DNA of 64,000 bases from Streptacidiphilus jiangxiensis (GTDB lineage Bacteria; Actinomycetota; Actinomycetes; Streptomycetales; Streptomycetaceae). The stretch spans positions 100,840-164,839 of the forward strand of contig NZ_FOAZ01000007.1 of NCBI RefSeq assembly GCF_900109465.1. The letters run 5' to 3'. The number at the start of each line of letters is the position of its first letter. Positions within the stretch are counted from its first letter, which is position 1. The notes beneath the pieces were generated by a model. That model made no database searches. It was given only the letters and a program-made list of their open reading frames with translations, and had not been told where the DNA came from. Positions 51,189-59,799 of the stretch are shown in pieces. A program made the position numbers and the translations under genes.

Positions 51189-51767
51189 TGGCCGTCAGGG
51201 GGGTGGAGGCGACACCGTTGGCCATGGCCCGGGGGCGCGTCAGCCCGGGCGGCCCCGGCGTCAGGTGGGGCCGTTTCGCGGGCTCGTGAGCGTGTCGGGC
51301 CCGGAAGGGAGATGCCTGGTGAGGATGAGCAGCATCAGTGGCCGGGCCGGGGATCGGACCTGCGGCGGCGGGCGCCGGCTCCGGCGCGGCGGGCTGCGCA
51401 CACTCGCCGGATGGCAGGGCGGAGCCCTGGTCGGGTGACGGCGGCCGCATGTTCGCGACCGCCTCAGTCGGCCAGGGCCCGTGCCGAGCCACTGCCGTGG
51501 TCGTACCGGTCCCACGGCCGCCGGTCTTCGCCGCGAGCAGCCGCCCCAGCGCCCGAGGAACCGCTCCGGGGGACCGGTGGCCGGCCCGGTGTCTCATGGG
51601 GCTGAGAACCCACAGGCCACAGGCGTGAGACGTCTCCGGGTCGTTCATGAGGCGACAGTTGATCCCTCCGGGTCCTCGCCCTCTGCCAACGTTGCCGATC
51701 GACACGAGCCTTCCCTCCGGGCAGCCGCCGGGAGAGCGCAGGCGAGAATCGGTCCTCTTGGAGAGTC
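51189..51767. other. Long gap without a supported gene
   Basis: About 580 bp between the NB-ARC regulator promoter and the secreted protein. A minus-strand frame (51163-51705) is open but Pro/Ala/His-rich with no ribosome site or family resemblance, so I leave it out. Confidence 0.4.
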
Positions 51768-52400
51768 ATGAACATTCGCAAGATCGCCACCCTCGCGGGG
51801 GCAACCGTGCTCGCCCTCACCGCCGGCGTCGGCCTCGCCGGCACCGCCCACGCCGGCACCAGGGGCCAGCAGATCCTGCTTCTCAACAACACCGGCTACA
51901 CCAGCAGCTTCTGGGTGTCCGGACGCGATCAGAACGGCAACTTCGCGGGCGGCTGCTTCGCCACCACCGGCTACCAGACCTGGGTCTCGGGCTGGTGGTG
52001 GACGGGGAACGTCACCGCCGCCGCCTACCACGGCACGACGAACTGCTCCGGCTCCGCGTACACGCAGACCGACGCCTACATCCCCACCTCCTCCAGCAAC
52101 GACTGGCAGGCCGTCGCGGACGTGGTGCGCAGCATCAACGGCAACAACCAGATGATCGAGTTCTTCGACAACGAGCACATCGCCAACTCGGTGAAGGTGT
52201 CCGGCTACAACCAGGGCGGCATGCTGGTCAGCAACTGCTGGTCCACGCCCGGATGGGACACCCAGCTCAACGGCTGGTGGTGGAACGGCTCCGTCGGCAT
52301 CGAGACGTACAGCAGCAGCAACTGCGGCGGCACCAGGAACGGCTACTTCACCTACCAGCTCGGTGGCGTCGACGGCTCCTGGTTCGGCGCCGCAGACTGA
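51768..52400 (+). CDS. Secreted Trp/Tyr-rich protein with a duplicated domain
   Basis: 210 aa, GGAGAG before the ATG. The Sec signal (MNIRKIATLAGATVLALTAG, cleavage near AHA at 29) is followed by two repeats of about 80 residues. Repeat 1 has VSGRDQNGNFAGGCFATTGY, SGWWWTGNV and TTNCSGS; repeat 2 has VSGYNQGGMLVSNCWSTPGW, NGWWWNGSV and SSNCGGT. Each has two Cys about 35 residues apart and a WWW(T/N)G core, suggesting a disulfide-linked beta domain that duplicated. Asn, Ser, Gly and aromatic content recalls a carbohydrate-binding or lectin-like surface, but I know no family. It is a single gene. Confidence 0.85.
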   Translation: MNIRKIATLAGATVLALTAGVGLAGTAHAGTRGQQILLLNNTGYTSSFWVSGRDQNGNFAGGCFATTGYQTWVSGWWWTGNVTAAAYHGTTNCSGSAYTQTDAYIPTSSSNDWQAVADVVRSINGNNQMIEFFDNEHIANSVKVSGYNQGGMLVSNCWSTPGWDTQLNGWWWNGSVGIETYSSSNCGGTRNGYFTYQLGGVDGSWFGAAD

Positions 52401-52555
52401 CACGATGCGGAGCGGTATCCGCCCGGGTCGTGCGCTGGTCCTCCTCGCCGGCGGCGAGGAGGACTCGTCCGTCTCTCCGAACCGTTACCGGGCGAGCGGG
52501 ATCCGACTTTTCCGGGGCCACAGGGGCACCGTGCAGCTCTTGACTTCGTGCTTCC

Positions 52556-52588
52556 GTTAGCGGAAACTAACCGTTAGTGGATGCTAAC
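52556..52588. promoter_or_regulatory. Two identical GTTAG-N6-CTAAC operators at the ArsR promoter
   Basis: Sites at 52556-52571 and 52573-52588 are 17 bp apart and share the arms GTTAG and CTAAC. The first overlaps the -10 zone downstream of TTGACT (52540-52545); the second covers the start codon at 52577. Strong candidate for ArsR autorepression. Confidence 0.8.
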
Positions 52589-52900
52589 CAATCAGGAGAC
52601 GGCTGGAGCGCCCTCGCGGACGGCACGCGGCGCGCCATCGTCAGCCGCCTTGCCGAGGGGCCGCAGGCCGTGGGGCAGATCGCCGCACAGCTGCCGGTCA
52701 CCAGATCCGCGGTCTCCCAACACCTGAAGATCCTCAAGGACGCCGGCCTCGTCAGCGAGCAGGCGGTCGGCACGCGACGGATCTACCGGCTCAACCCCAC
52801 GGCGGTGGCCGCGTTGCGAGACCAGCTCGACACCTTCTGGCAGCGGGCGCTCGCCGCCTACGCGGAGGTCGCCGAGCAGGCACCGGAGGAGAACCGATGA
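52577..52900 (+). CDS. ArsR family transcriptional regulator
   Basis: 107 aa from GTG 52577. The winged HTH is SALADGTRRAIVSRLAEGPQ, QIAAQLPVTRSAVSQHLKIL, DAGLVSEQAVGTRRIYRLNP. No Cys is present, so it is the metal-independent type often paired with SRPBCC proteins. TTGACT and GAAACT upstream place the transcription start at the GTG, so the mRNA is probably leaderless. It overlaps the SRPBCC gene (ATGA) and has two operators on its promoter. Confidence 0.93.
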   Translation: MDANQSGDGWSALADGTRRAIVSRLAEGPQAVGQIAAQLPVTRSAVSQHLKILKDAGLVSEQAVGTRRIYRLNPTAVAALRDQLDTFWQRALAAYAEVAEQAPEENR

Positions 52901-53385
52901 CCAGCACCGAGACCACCGTGGTCAGCAGGCACGTCGTGGTCGACGCGGAGATCACCCAGGCCTTCAAGGCGTTCACGGAACGCTTCGGGGACTTCAAGCC
53001 CCCGGAGCACAACCTGCTCGGCGCGCCGATCGTCGAGACGGTCTTCGAGCCCAGCGTGGGCGGGCACATCTACGACCGGGCAGCGGACGGGAGCGAGTGC
53101 CGCTGGGCGCGCGTCCTGGTCTACGAGCCGCCGCACCGCGTCGTGTTCAGCTGGGACATCGGCCCGCAGTGGCAGATCGAGACCGACCCCGCACACACCA
53201 GCGAGGTGGAAGTCCGGTTCGTCGCGGACGGCGCGCACCGCACCCGGGTCGAACTGGAACACCGCCACCTGGACCGCCACGGCCCCGGTTGGCAGGCGGT
53301 CGGCGAGGGTGTCGGAGGAGACCAGGGCTGGCCCCTGTACCTGGCTCGCTATGCGGCCCTTTTCAGTGCCCGGACGCCAGCTTGA
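52897..53385 (+). CDS. SRPBCC (AHSA1-like) protein
   Basis: 162 aa, coupled to the ArsR gene by ATGA. VVSRHVVVDAEITQAFKAFT, VFEPSVGGHIYDRAADGSEC and WARVLVYEPPHRVVFSWDI are typical of the AHSA1/START-type proteins that accompany ArsR regulators. The usual hypothesis is binding of a hydrophobic effector sensed by the operon. Its 3' end overlaps the convergent membrane-protein gene by 23 bp. Confidence 0.93.
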   Translation: MTSTETTVVSRHVVVDAEITQAFKAFTERFGDFKPPEHNLLGAPIVETVFEPSVGGHIYDRAADGSECRWARVLVYEPPHRVVFSWDIGPQWQIETDPAHTSEVEVRFVADGAHRTRVELEHRHLDRHGPGWQAVGEGVGGDQGWPLYLARYAALFSARTPA

Positions 53386-53902
53386 TCACCACGACCACCG
53401 CTCCCACACCGAGATCCAGCAGGCCCGCGACGACCGCCGCGACCCGGCTCGCGCCCATGCGCAGGCCGGCCCGGCAGCCCCAGGTGAACAGCGCGGCGGC
53501 GCCGAGCCAGGTCGAGGTGTAGAGCGCGTCGACGAGCGGCAGTACCCCGAGAGCGGAGAGCCCGATGAGCAGGAGCGGCGCCAGGGCGCAACCGAGCAGC
53601 GGGCCGCTGACGTAGAGCAGTCGCCGCAGGTCCGCGCCGCGCGCCACCTCCCCGTACACGACACGGTGCGCCTGCTGGTCGGCGATGACCGTCGCGAGCC
53701 AGAGCCCCAGTGCGGTGGCGGTCACGGCGAGCGCGGCCATGGCGGGCGTCAGGTGCTCGGCCCGGGTGAGGCCGAGGGTGACGGCCATGACCGTCAGGGT
53801 CGCGTAGAGCTGCTCCTTCAGATTCTCGGCGACCACCGCCGGGGATCTCCCCGCAGGCGTCGCCCCCTTCGCCGGCCGGGGCTGCCGAGCGTCATCGGTC
53901 AT
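53363..53902 (-). CDS. Four-helix membrane protein
   Basis: 179 aa. After a hydrophilic N-terminus (to about 25) come four hydrophobic segments (around 33-50, 55-70, 95-120 and 128-150) and a fifth near the end (VAAVVAGLLDLGVGAVVVVI). QLYATLTVMAVTLGL and LATVIADQQAHRVVYGEVAR are recurrent in streptomycete membrane proteins of unknown function. It converges with the SRPBCC gene, with a 23-bp overlap of the coding ends. Confidence 0.8.
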   Translation of the reverse strand: MTDDARQPRPAKGATPAGRSPAVVAENLKEQLYATLTVMAVTLGLTRAEHLTPAMAALAVTATALGLWLATVIADQQAHRVVYGEVARGADLRRLLYVSGPLLGCALAPLLLIGLSALGVLPLVDALYTSTWLGAAALFTWGCRAGLRMGASRVAAVVAGLLDLGVGAVVVVIKLASGH

Positions 53903-53959
53903 GGACTCACGTTAGGGGCCGTTCTGACGGATCGACCGGTGACACGGCGGCCCGCTGCG

Positions 53960-53991
<32 letters not shown>

Positions 53992-54131
53992 TGTCGGCCG
54001 TCGCCACAGCCGCGCCGAGCCGACCAGTGCCGACCGGCCCGTTCTTCTGCCCGGAGACAGGGAGCAGCCCCGGCCGCCTCCACGGCGCCCAGCGGTGAGC
54101 GCCCAGCGGTGAGCGGCCGGGGACGGGCGGC

Positions 54132-55316
54132 TCAGATTCCTTCCAGCACAGTCGCGTTGGCCAGGCCACCGGCCTCGCACATCGTCTGCAGGGCGTAGCG
54201 GGCGCCGCGTTCGCGCATGGCGTGCACGAGCGTGGTCATCAGCCGGGCGCCGCTCGCGCCGAGGGGGTGGCCGAGGGCGATCGCGCCGCCGTGGACGTTG
54301 AGGCGGGCGGGGTCCGCGCCGGTCTCGGCGAGCCAGGCGAGCGGGACGCTGGCGAAGGCCTCGTTGACCTCGAAGAGGTCGATGTCGTCGAGGCCCAGAC
54401 CGGCGCGGTGCAGCACCTTCTGCGTGGCCGGGATGACCCCGGTCAGCATCATGATCGGGTCGGAGCCGGTGACGGCGAAGCTGTGCAGGCGAGCCAGGGG
54501 TCGCAGGCCCAGCCGCGCCGCGGTCTCGCTGCTGGTGATCAGCAGTGCGGAGGCGCCGTCGTTCGTCGGGCTGCTGTTGCCCGCGGTGACGGACCAGTCG
54601 ATCTGCGGGAAGCGCCGGGCAAAGCCCTCGTCGGCGAAGGCGGGCCGCAGCGAGGCCAGGATCTCCGGGGTGGTGCTCGGGCGGACGCTCTCGTCCCGGG
54701 TGACGAGCCTGCCCTCGGGCGTGGTCAGCGGTGCGGTCTCGGCGTCGAAGAGGCCCGCGTCCCAGGCGCGGGCCGCCTTGGCATGGGAGTCGACGGAGAA
54801 GGCGTCCATCGCCACGCGGTCCAGCTTCCAGTGCGCGGCGATCAGTTCGGCGCTGATTCCCTGCGGGACGAGGCCCTCGGGGTAGCGGGCGGCGATGCCC
54901 GGGCCGAAGGGATCGGCGCCCGCCGGCACGTTGGACCACATCGGGACCCGGCTCATCGACTCGACACCGCAGGCGACGACGATGTCGTAGGTGCCGGCGA
55001 TGACGCCCTGCGCGGCGAAGTGCACGGCCTGCTGCGAGGAGCCGCACTGCCGGTCCACCGTGGTCGCCGGGACGGTCTCGGGCAGGCCGGCCGAGAGCCA
55101 GGCGTAGCGGGTGGTGTTCATGGCCTGCTCGCCGACCTGGTCGACGGTGCCGCCCACCACGTCGTCGACCAGGACGGGGTCGATCCCGCTGCGCTCGACC
55201 AGGGTGCGCAGGGTGTGCGCGAGCAGCTCGACGGGGTGCACGGTGGACAGTGCGCCGCCCGGCTTGCCCTTGCCGATCGGCGTGCGAACGGCCTCGACGA
55301 TCACTGCGTCCCTCAT
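54132..55316 (-). CDS. Acetyl-CoA acetyltransferase (thiolase)
   Basis: 394 aa, normal for thiolase. The acylated Cys is in TTVDRQCGSSQQAVHFAAQG (Cys91). The second site has GGAIALGHPLGASGARLMTT (His) and LQTMCEAGGLANATV (Cys). It condenses or cleaves beta-ketoacyl-CoA in fatty acid or polyketide precursor metabolism. The gene is divergent from an HxlR-type regulator 104 bp away, and the shared gap contains two inverted repeats, so regulation by that protein is likely. Confidence 0.95.
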   Translation of the reverse strand: MRDAVIVEAVRTPIGKGKPGGALSTVHPVELLAHTLRTLVERSGIDPVLVDDVVGGTVDQVGEQAMNTTRYAWLSAGLPETVPATTVDRQCGSSQQAVHFAAQGVIAGTYDIVVACGVESMSRVPMWSNVPAGADPFGPGIAARYPEGLVPQGISAELIAAHWKLDRVAMDAFSVDSHAKAARAWDAGLFDAETAPLTTPEGRLVTRDESVRPSTTPEILASLRPAFADEGFARRFPQIDWSVTAGNSSPTNDGASALLITSSETAARLGLRPLARLHSFAVTGSDPIMMLTGVIPATQKVLHRAGLGLDDIDLFEVNEAFASVPLAWLAETGADPARLNVHGGAIALGHPLGASGARLMTTLVHAMRERGARYALQTMCEAGGLANATVLEGI

Positions 55317-55340
55317 GACGGCCTCCCCTTGGCCTCAGGT

Positions 55341-55356
55341 CCTACTAGTGAGTAGG
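55341..55356. promoter_or_regulatory. Inverted repeat at the thiolase promoter
   Basis: CCTACT-AGTG-AGTAGG, a perfect 6-bp-arm repeat 25 bp upstream of the thiolase start; candidate HxlR operator. Confidence 0.6.
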
Positions 55357-55382
55357 AAAACTGGATCCACTATAAGCGCGCT

Positions 55383-55403
55383 AGTGGGAAAAGCAAACCC
55401 ACT
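55383..55403. promoter_or_regulatory. Inverted repeat at the HxlR promoter
   Basis: AGTGGG-N9-CCCACT, overlapping the region upstream of TAGACT (55409-55414), the likely -10 of the HxlR gene. Candidate autoregulatory operator. Confidence 0.6.
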
Positions 55404-55420
55404 CCGCGTAGACTCCTCCC

Positions 55421-55906
55421 ATGACGCCCACCCGCCCGAGTGCCGCCAAGCCGCAGCCGCGTCCCTGCTCGATCGCCGACGCGCTGGGCGTCGTCGGCGA
55501 CAAGTACGCGCTCCTCGTGCTGCGCGAGGCGCTGTTCGGGGTCTGGCGCTTCGACGCGATCGCGCGCAACACCGGTGCCCCGCGCGACATCCTGACGGCG
55601 CGACTGCGCAAGCTCGTCGAGGCCGGCGTGCTGGAGAAGGTCCCCTATCAGGACCGTCCGGTGCGCTACGAGTACCGGCCGACGCCGGCGGGGCGTGAGC
55701 TCCAGCCGGTACTGCTGCTGCTGAAGGAGTGGGGCGACCGCCACCTCGCCGAGACGCCACCCCTGGTCTGGGAGCACGACTGCGGCGCGGACGTCCATCC
55801 CCAGGTCTGCTGCCGCGCCTGCGGCGAGGAACTGCGCCGCGGCTCGGTCACCCCGCACTACCTGGCCCCCGGCTGGTCCCTCACCGGCCCGGTCGACGAG
55901 GGATAG
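55421..55906 (+). CDS. HxlR family transcriptional regulator with C-terminal Cys motif
   Basis: 161 aa. CSIADALGVVGDKYALLVLR, the HTH FDAIARNTGAPRDILTARLR and wing VPYQDRPVRYEYRPTPAGRE are the HxlR signature. The extra C-terminus has EHDCGADVHPQVCCRACGEE, a CxxC arrangement that may bind zinc or sense redox state, found in the longer streptomycete HxlR proteins. TAGACT six bases before the ATG suggests a leaderless mRNA. It is divergent from the thiolase gene. Confidence 0.93.
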   Translation: MTPTRPSAAKPQPRPCSIADALGVVGDKYALLVLREALFGVWRFDAIARNTGAPRDILTARLRKLVEAGVLEKVPYQDRPVRYEYRPTPAGRELQPVLLLLKEWGDRHLAETPPLVWEHDCGADVHPQVCCRACGEELRRGSVTPHYLAPGWSLTGPVDEG

Positions 55907-56065
55907 CTCCAGGCTGCCTCTCGGGCGTGGCGGGCGAAGGGACGGGCACGGAGCATTTCCGGCCATTGTCGGCACGGATGCCGTTGCGTACTACACCTAC
56001 GCGAGGCGGTGGACTACGTTGGCGACGTAGTTAGGTGTCCATGCCATCCAGTGGGGAGAGCCGCA

Positions 56066-56263
56066 TTGCGTGTCAGCGTCGACCCAGGCCGTTGCTGCAG
56101 TTCCGGACAGTGCGTCACGGCCGTCCCCGAGGTGTTCGACCAGTCCGAGGACGACGGGGTCGTTCTGCTGATCCAGCCCGAGCCCCCGGCGGACCTGCGG
56201 TCCGCCGTCCGCACTGCGGCGGCCATCTGCCCGGGCCGGGCCATCACCGTGCACGAGCCCTGA
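56066..56263 (+). CDS. [3Fe-4S]-type ferredoxin
   Basis: 65 aa from TTG 56066, seven bases after GGGGAG. The sequence VDPGRCCSSGQCVTAVPEVF and CPGRAITVHEP near the end is the small ferredoxin that donates electrons to actinomycete P450s; the three ligand Cys are in GRC, GQC and CPG. A long GTG-less lead in frame upstream is unlikely. It lies 70 bp upstream of the P450 gene and is almost certainly its redox partner. Confidence 0.92.
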   Translation: MRVSVDPGRCCSSGQCVTAVPEVFDQSEDDGVVLLIQPEPPADLRSAVRTAAAICPGRAITVHEP

Positions 56264-56333
56264 GCGGCCCTGCAGGGCCCGCCCGCCGGGCCGCCGGGCC
56301 GTGGAACCGTGGAACCGTGGAGGAGAACCACCC

Positions 56334-57533
56334 GTGACCGCTGTGGATCCGATCGACGCCCTCACCTACCCGGCCGCCCGCGGGGGCTGCCCGTTCGCCC
56401 CACCGCCCGCCTACCAGGAGGCCCTGGAGCAGCGGCCGGTCACCCGCATCTCGCTGTGGGACGGCTCCCGGGCCTGGCTCGTCACCCGGCACGAGGACGT
56501 CCGCGCCGTCATGGGCGACCGGAGGTTCAGCGCCGACGCGCGCAAGCCCGGCTTTCCGTTCCTCAGCGACGGACGCCGGGAACTGGCGGCGCAGAACCCG
56601 TCCTTCATCCGGATGGACGATCCCGAACACGCCAGGTTCCGCCGCATGCTGACGGGCGACTTCATCATCAAGCGGGTGGAGGCGCTGCGTCCCGCGATCC
56701 AGCGGATCGTCGACGGCTTCCTCGACGAGATGACCTCTCACCACCCTCCGGCCGATCTGGTCGCGGAGTTCGCGCTGCCGGTGCCGTCGCTGGTCATCTG
56801 CATGCTGCTGGGCGTGCCGTACCAGGACCACGCCTACTTCCAGGAGCGCAGCCGGATCCTGCTGCGCAACCACAGCACCGCGGCGCAGGTGCGCCGAGCG
56901 CGCGACGAACTCTCCGACTATCTGCAGGAGTTGGCGAAGCGCAAGGAGCTTGAGCCGGACGAGCACATCATCAGCAAACTGATCGCCCGCGGGGACCTCA
57001 CCCGTGAGGAGGTGGCCGGCATGAGCCTGCTGCTGCTCGTCGCGGGCCACGAGACCACCGCCAACATGACCGCGCTGTCCACGCTGGCCCTGCTGCGCGA
57101 CCCGGCCCAGCTGGCCCGACTCCGCGAGGATCCGACCCTGATCAAGGGTGCGGTGGAGGAACTGCTGCGTTTCCTCAGCATCGTCCAGGGCGGCACCCTC
57201 CGGGTGGCCGTGGAGAGTGCGGAGATCGGCGGCACCACCATCGAGGCGGGGGAGGGCGTGATCTGCATGCTCTCCACCGCCAACCGGGACAGCTCGGTCT
57301 TCGCCACACCCGAAGCCCTCGACGTCGGACGCGACGCCCGGCGCCACGTCGCCTTCGGGTTCGGGGTGCACCAGTGCCTCGGACAGCCACTGGCCAGGTT
57401 GGAGCTGCAGATCGCCCTGGAGACCCTCATCCGGCGCCTGCCGGACCTGCGGCTCGCGGTGCCTTTCGAGGACGTGCGGTTCCGGACGGACACCGCCGTC
57501 CACGGCTTGGAGGAACTCCCCGTCACCTGGTGA
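56334..57533 (+). CDS. Cytochrome P450 (CYP105-like)
   Basis: 399 aa from GTG 56334 (GGAGG upstream). Signature blocks: I-helix LLLLVAGHETTANMTALSTL, EELLRF (ExxR), and the haem loop VAFGFGVHQCLGQPLARLEL with the Cys thiolate. The overall pattern (GGCPFAPPPAY start, short C-terminus) resembles CYP105/107-type oxygenases that hydroxylate xenobiotics or secondary metabolites. The ferredoxin is directly upstream, while a ferredoxin reductase is not in the window. A GGCCCTGCAGGGCC palindrome lies between the two genes. Confidence 0.95.
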   Translation: MTAVDPIDALTYPAARGGCPFAPPPAYQEALEQRPVTRISLWDGSRAWLVTRHEDVRAVMGDRRFSADARKPGFPFLSDGRRELAAQNPSFIRMDDPEHARFRRMLTGDFIIKRVEALRPAIQRIVDGFLDEMTSHHPPADLVAEFALPVPSLVICMLLGVPYQDHAYFQERSRILLRNHSTAAQVRRARDELSDYLQELAKRKELEPDEHIISKLIARGDLTREEVAGMSLLLLVAGHETTANMTALSTLALLRDPAQLARLREDPTLIKGAVEELLRFLSIVQGGTLRVAVESAEIGGTTIEAGEGVICMLSTANRDSSVFATPEALDVGRDARRHVAFGFGVHQCLGQPLARLELQIALETLIRRLPDLRLAVPFEDVRFRTDTAVHGLEELPVTW

Positions 57534-57605
57534 GCCGCGCCGCCGATTCGAGGCACCGGCCGCGCCGCGGGTCCGCAGGCACCGGCCGCGCTGTCGCCCG
57601 GGGGG

Positions 57606-57872
57606 TCAGTTGCTGCCGGCCCTGCGCAAGGGCTGGTCCGCGACCCACCGGTCGACATCGTCGGCTTCCCGGCGCTCGGCGCTCGCCACGGCGGCAGCCT
57701 CCGCGGCGTTACGACACGCGTGCCGCAGAAGCCCCTCGTGCTCGAGCGCGGCGAGGACACGGACGGCGTGCCCCGCGATCGAGCGCAGCACGTTCCACGG
57801 ACCGTCGAGCGCGAACATGCTGTCGTCCTCCAACGTGGCCATCAACCCGCACGCCCGGGCCCATGTGGCCAC
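57606..57872 (-). CDS. Small hypothetical protein
   Basis: 88 aa from GTG 57872; ATG 57842 (MATLEDDSMF) is an alternative start. Helical, with DDSMFALDGPWNVLRSIAGH, VLAALEHEGLLRHACRNAA and VASAERREADDVDRWVADQ. Similar short proteins occur in streptomycetes without known function. Third positions are G/C rich, supporting coding. It is convergent to the P450 gene. Confidence 0.6.
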   Translation of the reverse strand: MATWARACGLMATLEDDSMFALDGPWNVLRSIAGHAVRVLAALEHEGLLRHACRNAAEAAAVASAERREADDVDRWVADQPLRRAGSN

Positions 57873-58263
57873 CGGCGGCCTGGCCGACGCTACTCGCCTG
57901 AACGGCGCGCGCCCTGTGACGCGCCCCGCGACTGGCCCGAACGGGGGTCGCGGCGGCCGGAACGGTCACTGTCGGTGGCCGCCGGCGGCTGACCCACCTG
58001 CATCGGGCAGTCGCCGCCGTGGGCTTGAGCGGTCGCAACCCTGCCGCCGCCGCTCGGACTGCCGGCCCGGCATGGATGAGATCGCGCGGCCCGTGGTCGG
58101 GGGCACGGGACGCTGCCCCGGACCGTCGGCGACCGCGGATGCGATCAAGCGGGCCTCGTCGCAGCCTTGAGCGGGGCCCGGTCAGTGCGAGTGGCACCCG
58201 CCCACCGGACCGGCCCGGCCTCTCGTGCACGGGCCCACCGGCCACGAAGAGCAGGTGACACGC
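57873..58263. other. Gap without a supported gene
   Basis: About 390 bp between the small hypothetical protein and the coiled-coil protein. No frame has both a ribosome site and coding bias; a TAGCGT hexamer is found near 57885-57890 on the minus strand. Confidence 0.35.
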
Positions 58264-59190
58264 ATGGCCGACGCGTTCGACGAGGCCACCGACGCGCTCT
58301 ACGCGCTGCCGCCGAGCGAGTTCACCGCCGCCCGCAACGAGGCCGCTGACCGGGCCAAGCAGGCCGGCGACCGTGCGCTCGCGCAGCGCATCGCCGCGCT
58401 GCGCCGTCCGACCGCCGCCGCGCACGCGCTCAACCGTCTGGCGCGGGCGCATCCGGACCAGGTCGAGCAGTTGCGCGCGCTCGGCAGGGGCCTGCGCGAC
58501 GCGCAGGCGCGGCTGCAGGGGCCCCGTCTGCGTGAACTCGCCGCCCAGCGCACCGCCCTCGTCCAGGCCGTCGCCACCCAGGCCCGGCAGGAAGCCGCCC
58601 AGGCCGGACAGCCGGTCGGCGGCCAGGCCGCGGACGAGCTCGACCAGACCCTGCGCGCCGTCCTCGCCGACGAGGCCGCAGCCGAGGTGTTCGCCGCGGG
58701 CCGCCTGGCGCACGCTCTCGCGCCCGCCAGTACCCTCCCGGATCTGCCGGCCGACGCCCCTGCCCGAGCGTCGGCCCGCCCGGCCGGCCGGGCCCGCACG
58801 GCCGACCCCGACAAACCCTCGGGACACCGCGCTTCCGACCAGGCCGCACGGGACCGCGCCGCCGAGGCGAAGCAGCAGCTCGCCGACGCCCAACAGGAGC
58901 TGCACCGCCTGAAGGCGGGCCAACGCGCGGCACAAGCCGCCTCGAAGCGCGCCCGTACCCGCGCCGAGCAACTCACCGACCAGGCCGGGGCGGCCCGGGA
59001 CCGGCTCCGGCGCGCAGAGCAGAGCCTCGCCGAGGCCCGCGAAGCGCTCGACGGGGCCGAGCAGCAGGCCTCCACCGCGCAGGCCGAGGCGACCGTGGCC
59101 GCCCGGCAGGCCGAGGAGGTCCGCGCCAGGCTCGACGAACAGCAGCGCGCAGTCGAGTGCGCGCGTCGCGAGGCGGACACGAGCGGGTGA
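58264..59190 (+). CDS. Coiled-coil protein of unknown function
   Basis: 308 aa from ATG 58264 (GTG 58255 in frame is possible). It is almost entirely helical, Ala/Arg/Glu/Gln-rich, with heptad-like stretches from about 35-100 and 200-300 (AAEAKQQLADAQQELHRLKA). FDEATDALYALPPSEFTAAR at the start is a short ordered segment. Streptomyces has many such proteins near cell-envelope or cytoskeletal functions. It is a single gene. Confidence 0.8.
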   Translation: MADAFDEATDALYALPPSEFTAARNEAADRAKQAGDRALAQRIAALRRPTAAAHALNRLARAHPDQVEQLRALGRGLRDAQARLQGPRLRELAAQRTALVQAVATQARQEAAQAGQPVGGQAADELDQTLRAVLADEAAAEVFAAGRLAHALAPASTLPDLPADAPARASARPAGRARTADPDKPSGHRASDQAARDRAAEAKQQLADAQQELHRLKAGQRAAQAASKRARTRAEQLTDQAGAARDRLRRAEQSLAEAREALDGAEQQASTAQAEATVAARQAEEVRARLDEQQRAVECARREADTSG

Positions 59191-59331
59191 ACGCACTGTC
59201 TGCGTGCCGACGACCTGGCAGGGCGGTCGAGGCGAAAGCCGTCAGGCGCCGGGCGCAGCGCCACCGGTACGTGGCGTCGGTGATCGGTTCGCTCCAGCCC
59301 CGAGGGAACCCGAGGCTCGGCGGACGAAGCA

Positions 59332-59799
59332 TCACGCGCGGTTCGGCCTGCGCCGCCGCCCCCATCCGGGCGAGTCGGGATCCATTCGGAAGAGTCGCCG
59401 TGTCTGCCACAGGAGGAGGATGCCGACAACCCCGGCCGACGCTGCCGCCCAGGGTTCGCGGTGGACGGCACCGGGTTCCTGCACGCCGCTGGGATCGGAG
59501 GCTTGGTAGACCACGGTGATGCGGTCGCCGACGCTGATGCCGTCCGGCAGGCCGTAGGACCACTCCACGATCGACCTGTGGTCGGGGGTGTCGAAGGCGA
59601 TCCGGTACGCGGAGCCGTGACCCAGACGGGCCTTCTCCAGCACTCGGGCGGTGGTACGCACGCCGCGGGCGTTCAAGGAGTCCGCTTCGAGCCACATCCC
59701 CGCGGCGGCGACGAACATGCCGAGGGCGAGCACGAGCGTGAGGCAGACCATCGCCCACTGCGCCCCTCCCCGCCCGCTGCGCTCCCTCGGGTCGTCCAC
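59332..59799 (-). CDS. Membrane protein (DUF3592-like)
   Basis: 155 aa from GTG 59799, with no clear ribosome site. One N-terminal transmembrane segment (WAMVCLTLVLALGMFVAAAG) is followed by a beta-rich domain (RTTARVLEKARLGHGSAYRI, GISVGDRITVVYQASDPSGV) and a second hydrophobic segment (ASAGVVGILLLWQ). This plan with a strand-rich extracytoplasmic part fits DUF3592-type proteins. Function unknown. Confidence 0.75.
   Translation of the reverse strand: MDDPRERSGRGGAQWAMVCLTLVLALGMFVAAAGMWLEADSLNARGVRTTARVLEKARLGHGSAYRIAFDTPDHRSIVEWSYGLPDGISVGDRITVVYQASDPSGVQEPGAVHREPWAAASAGVVGILLLWQTRRLFRMDPDSPGWGRRRRPNRA

Noticed and set aside
51163-51705. Minus-strand 180-codon frame upstream of the secreted protein
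   Set aside because: Pro/Ala/His-rich, no ribosome site, no recognisable domain.
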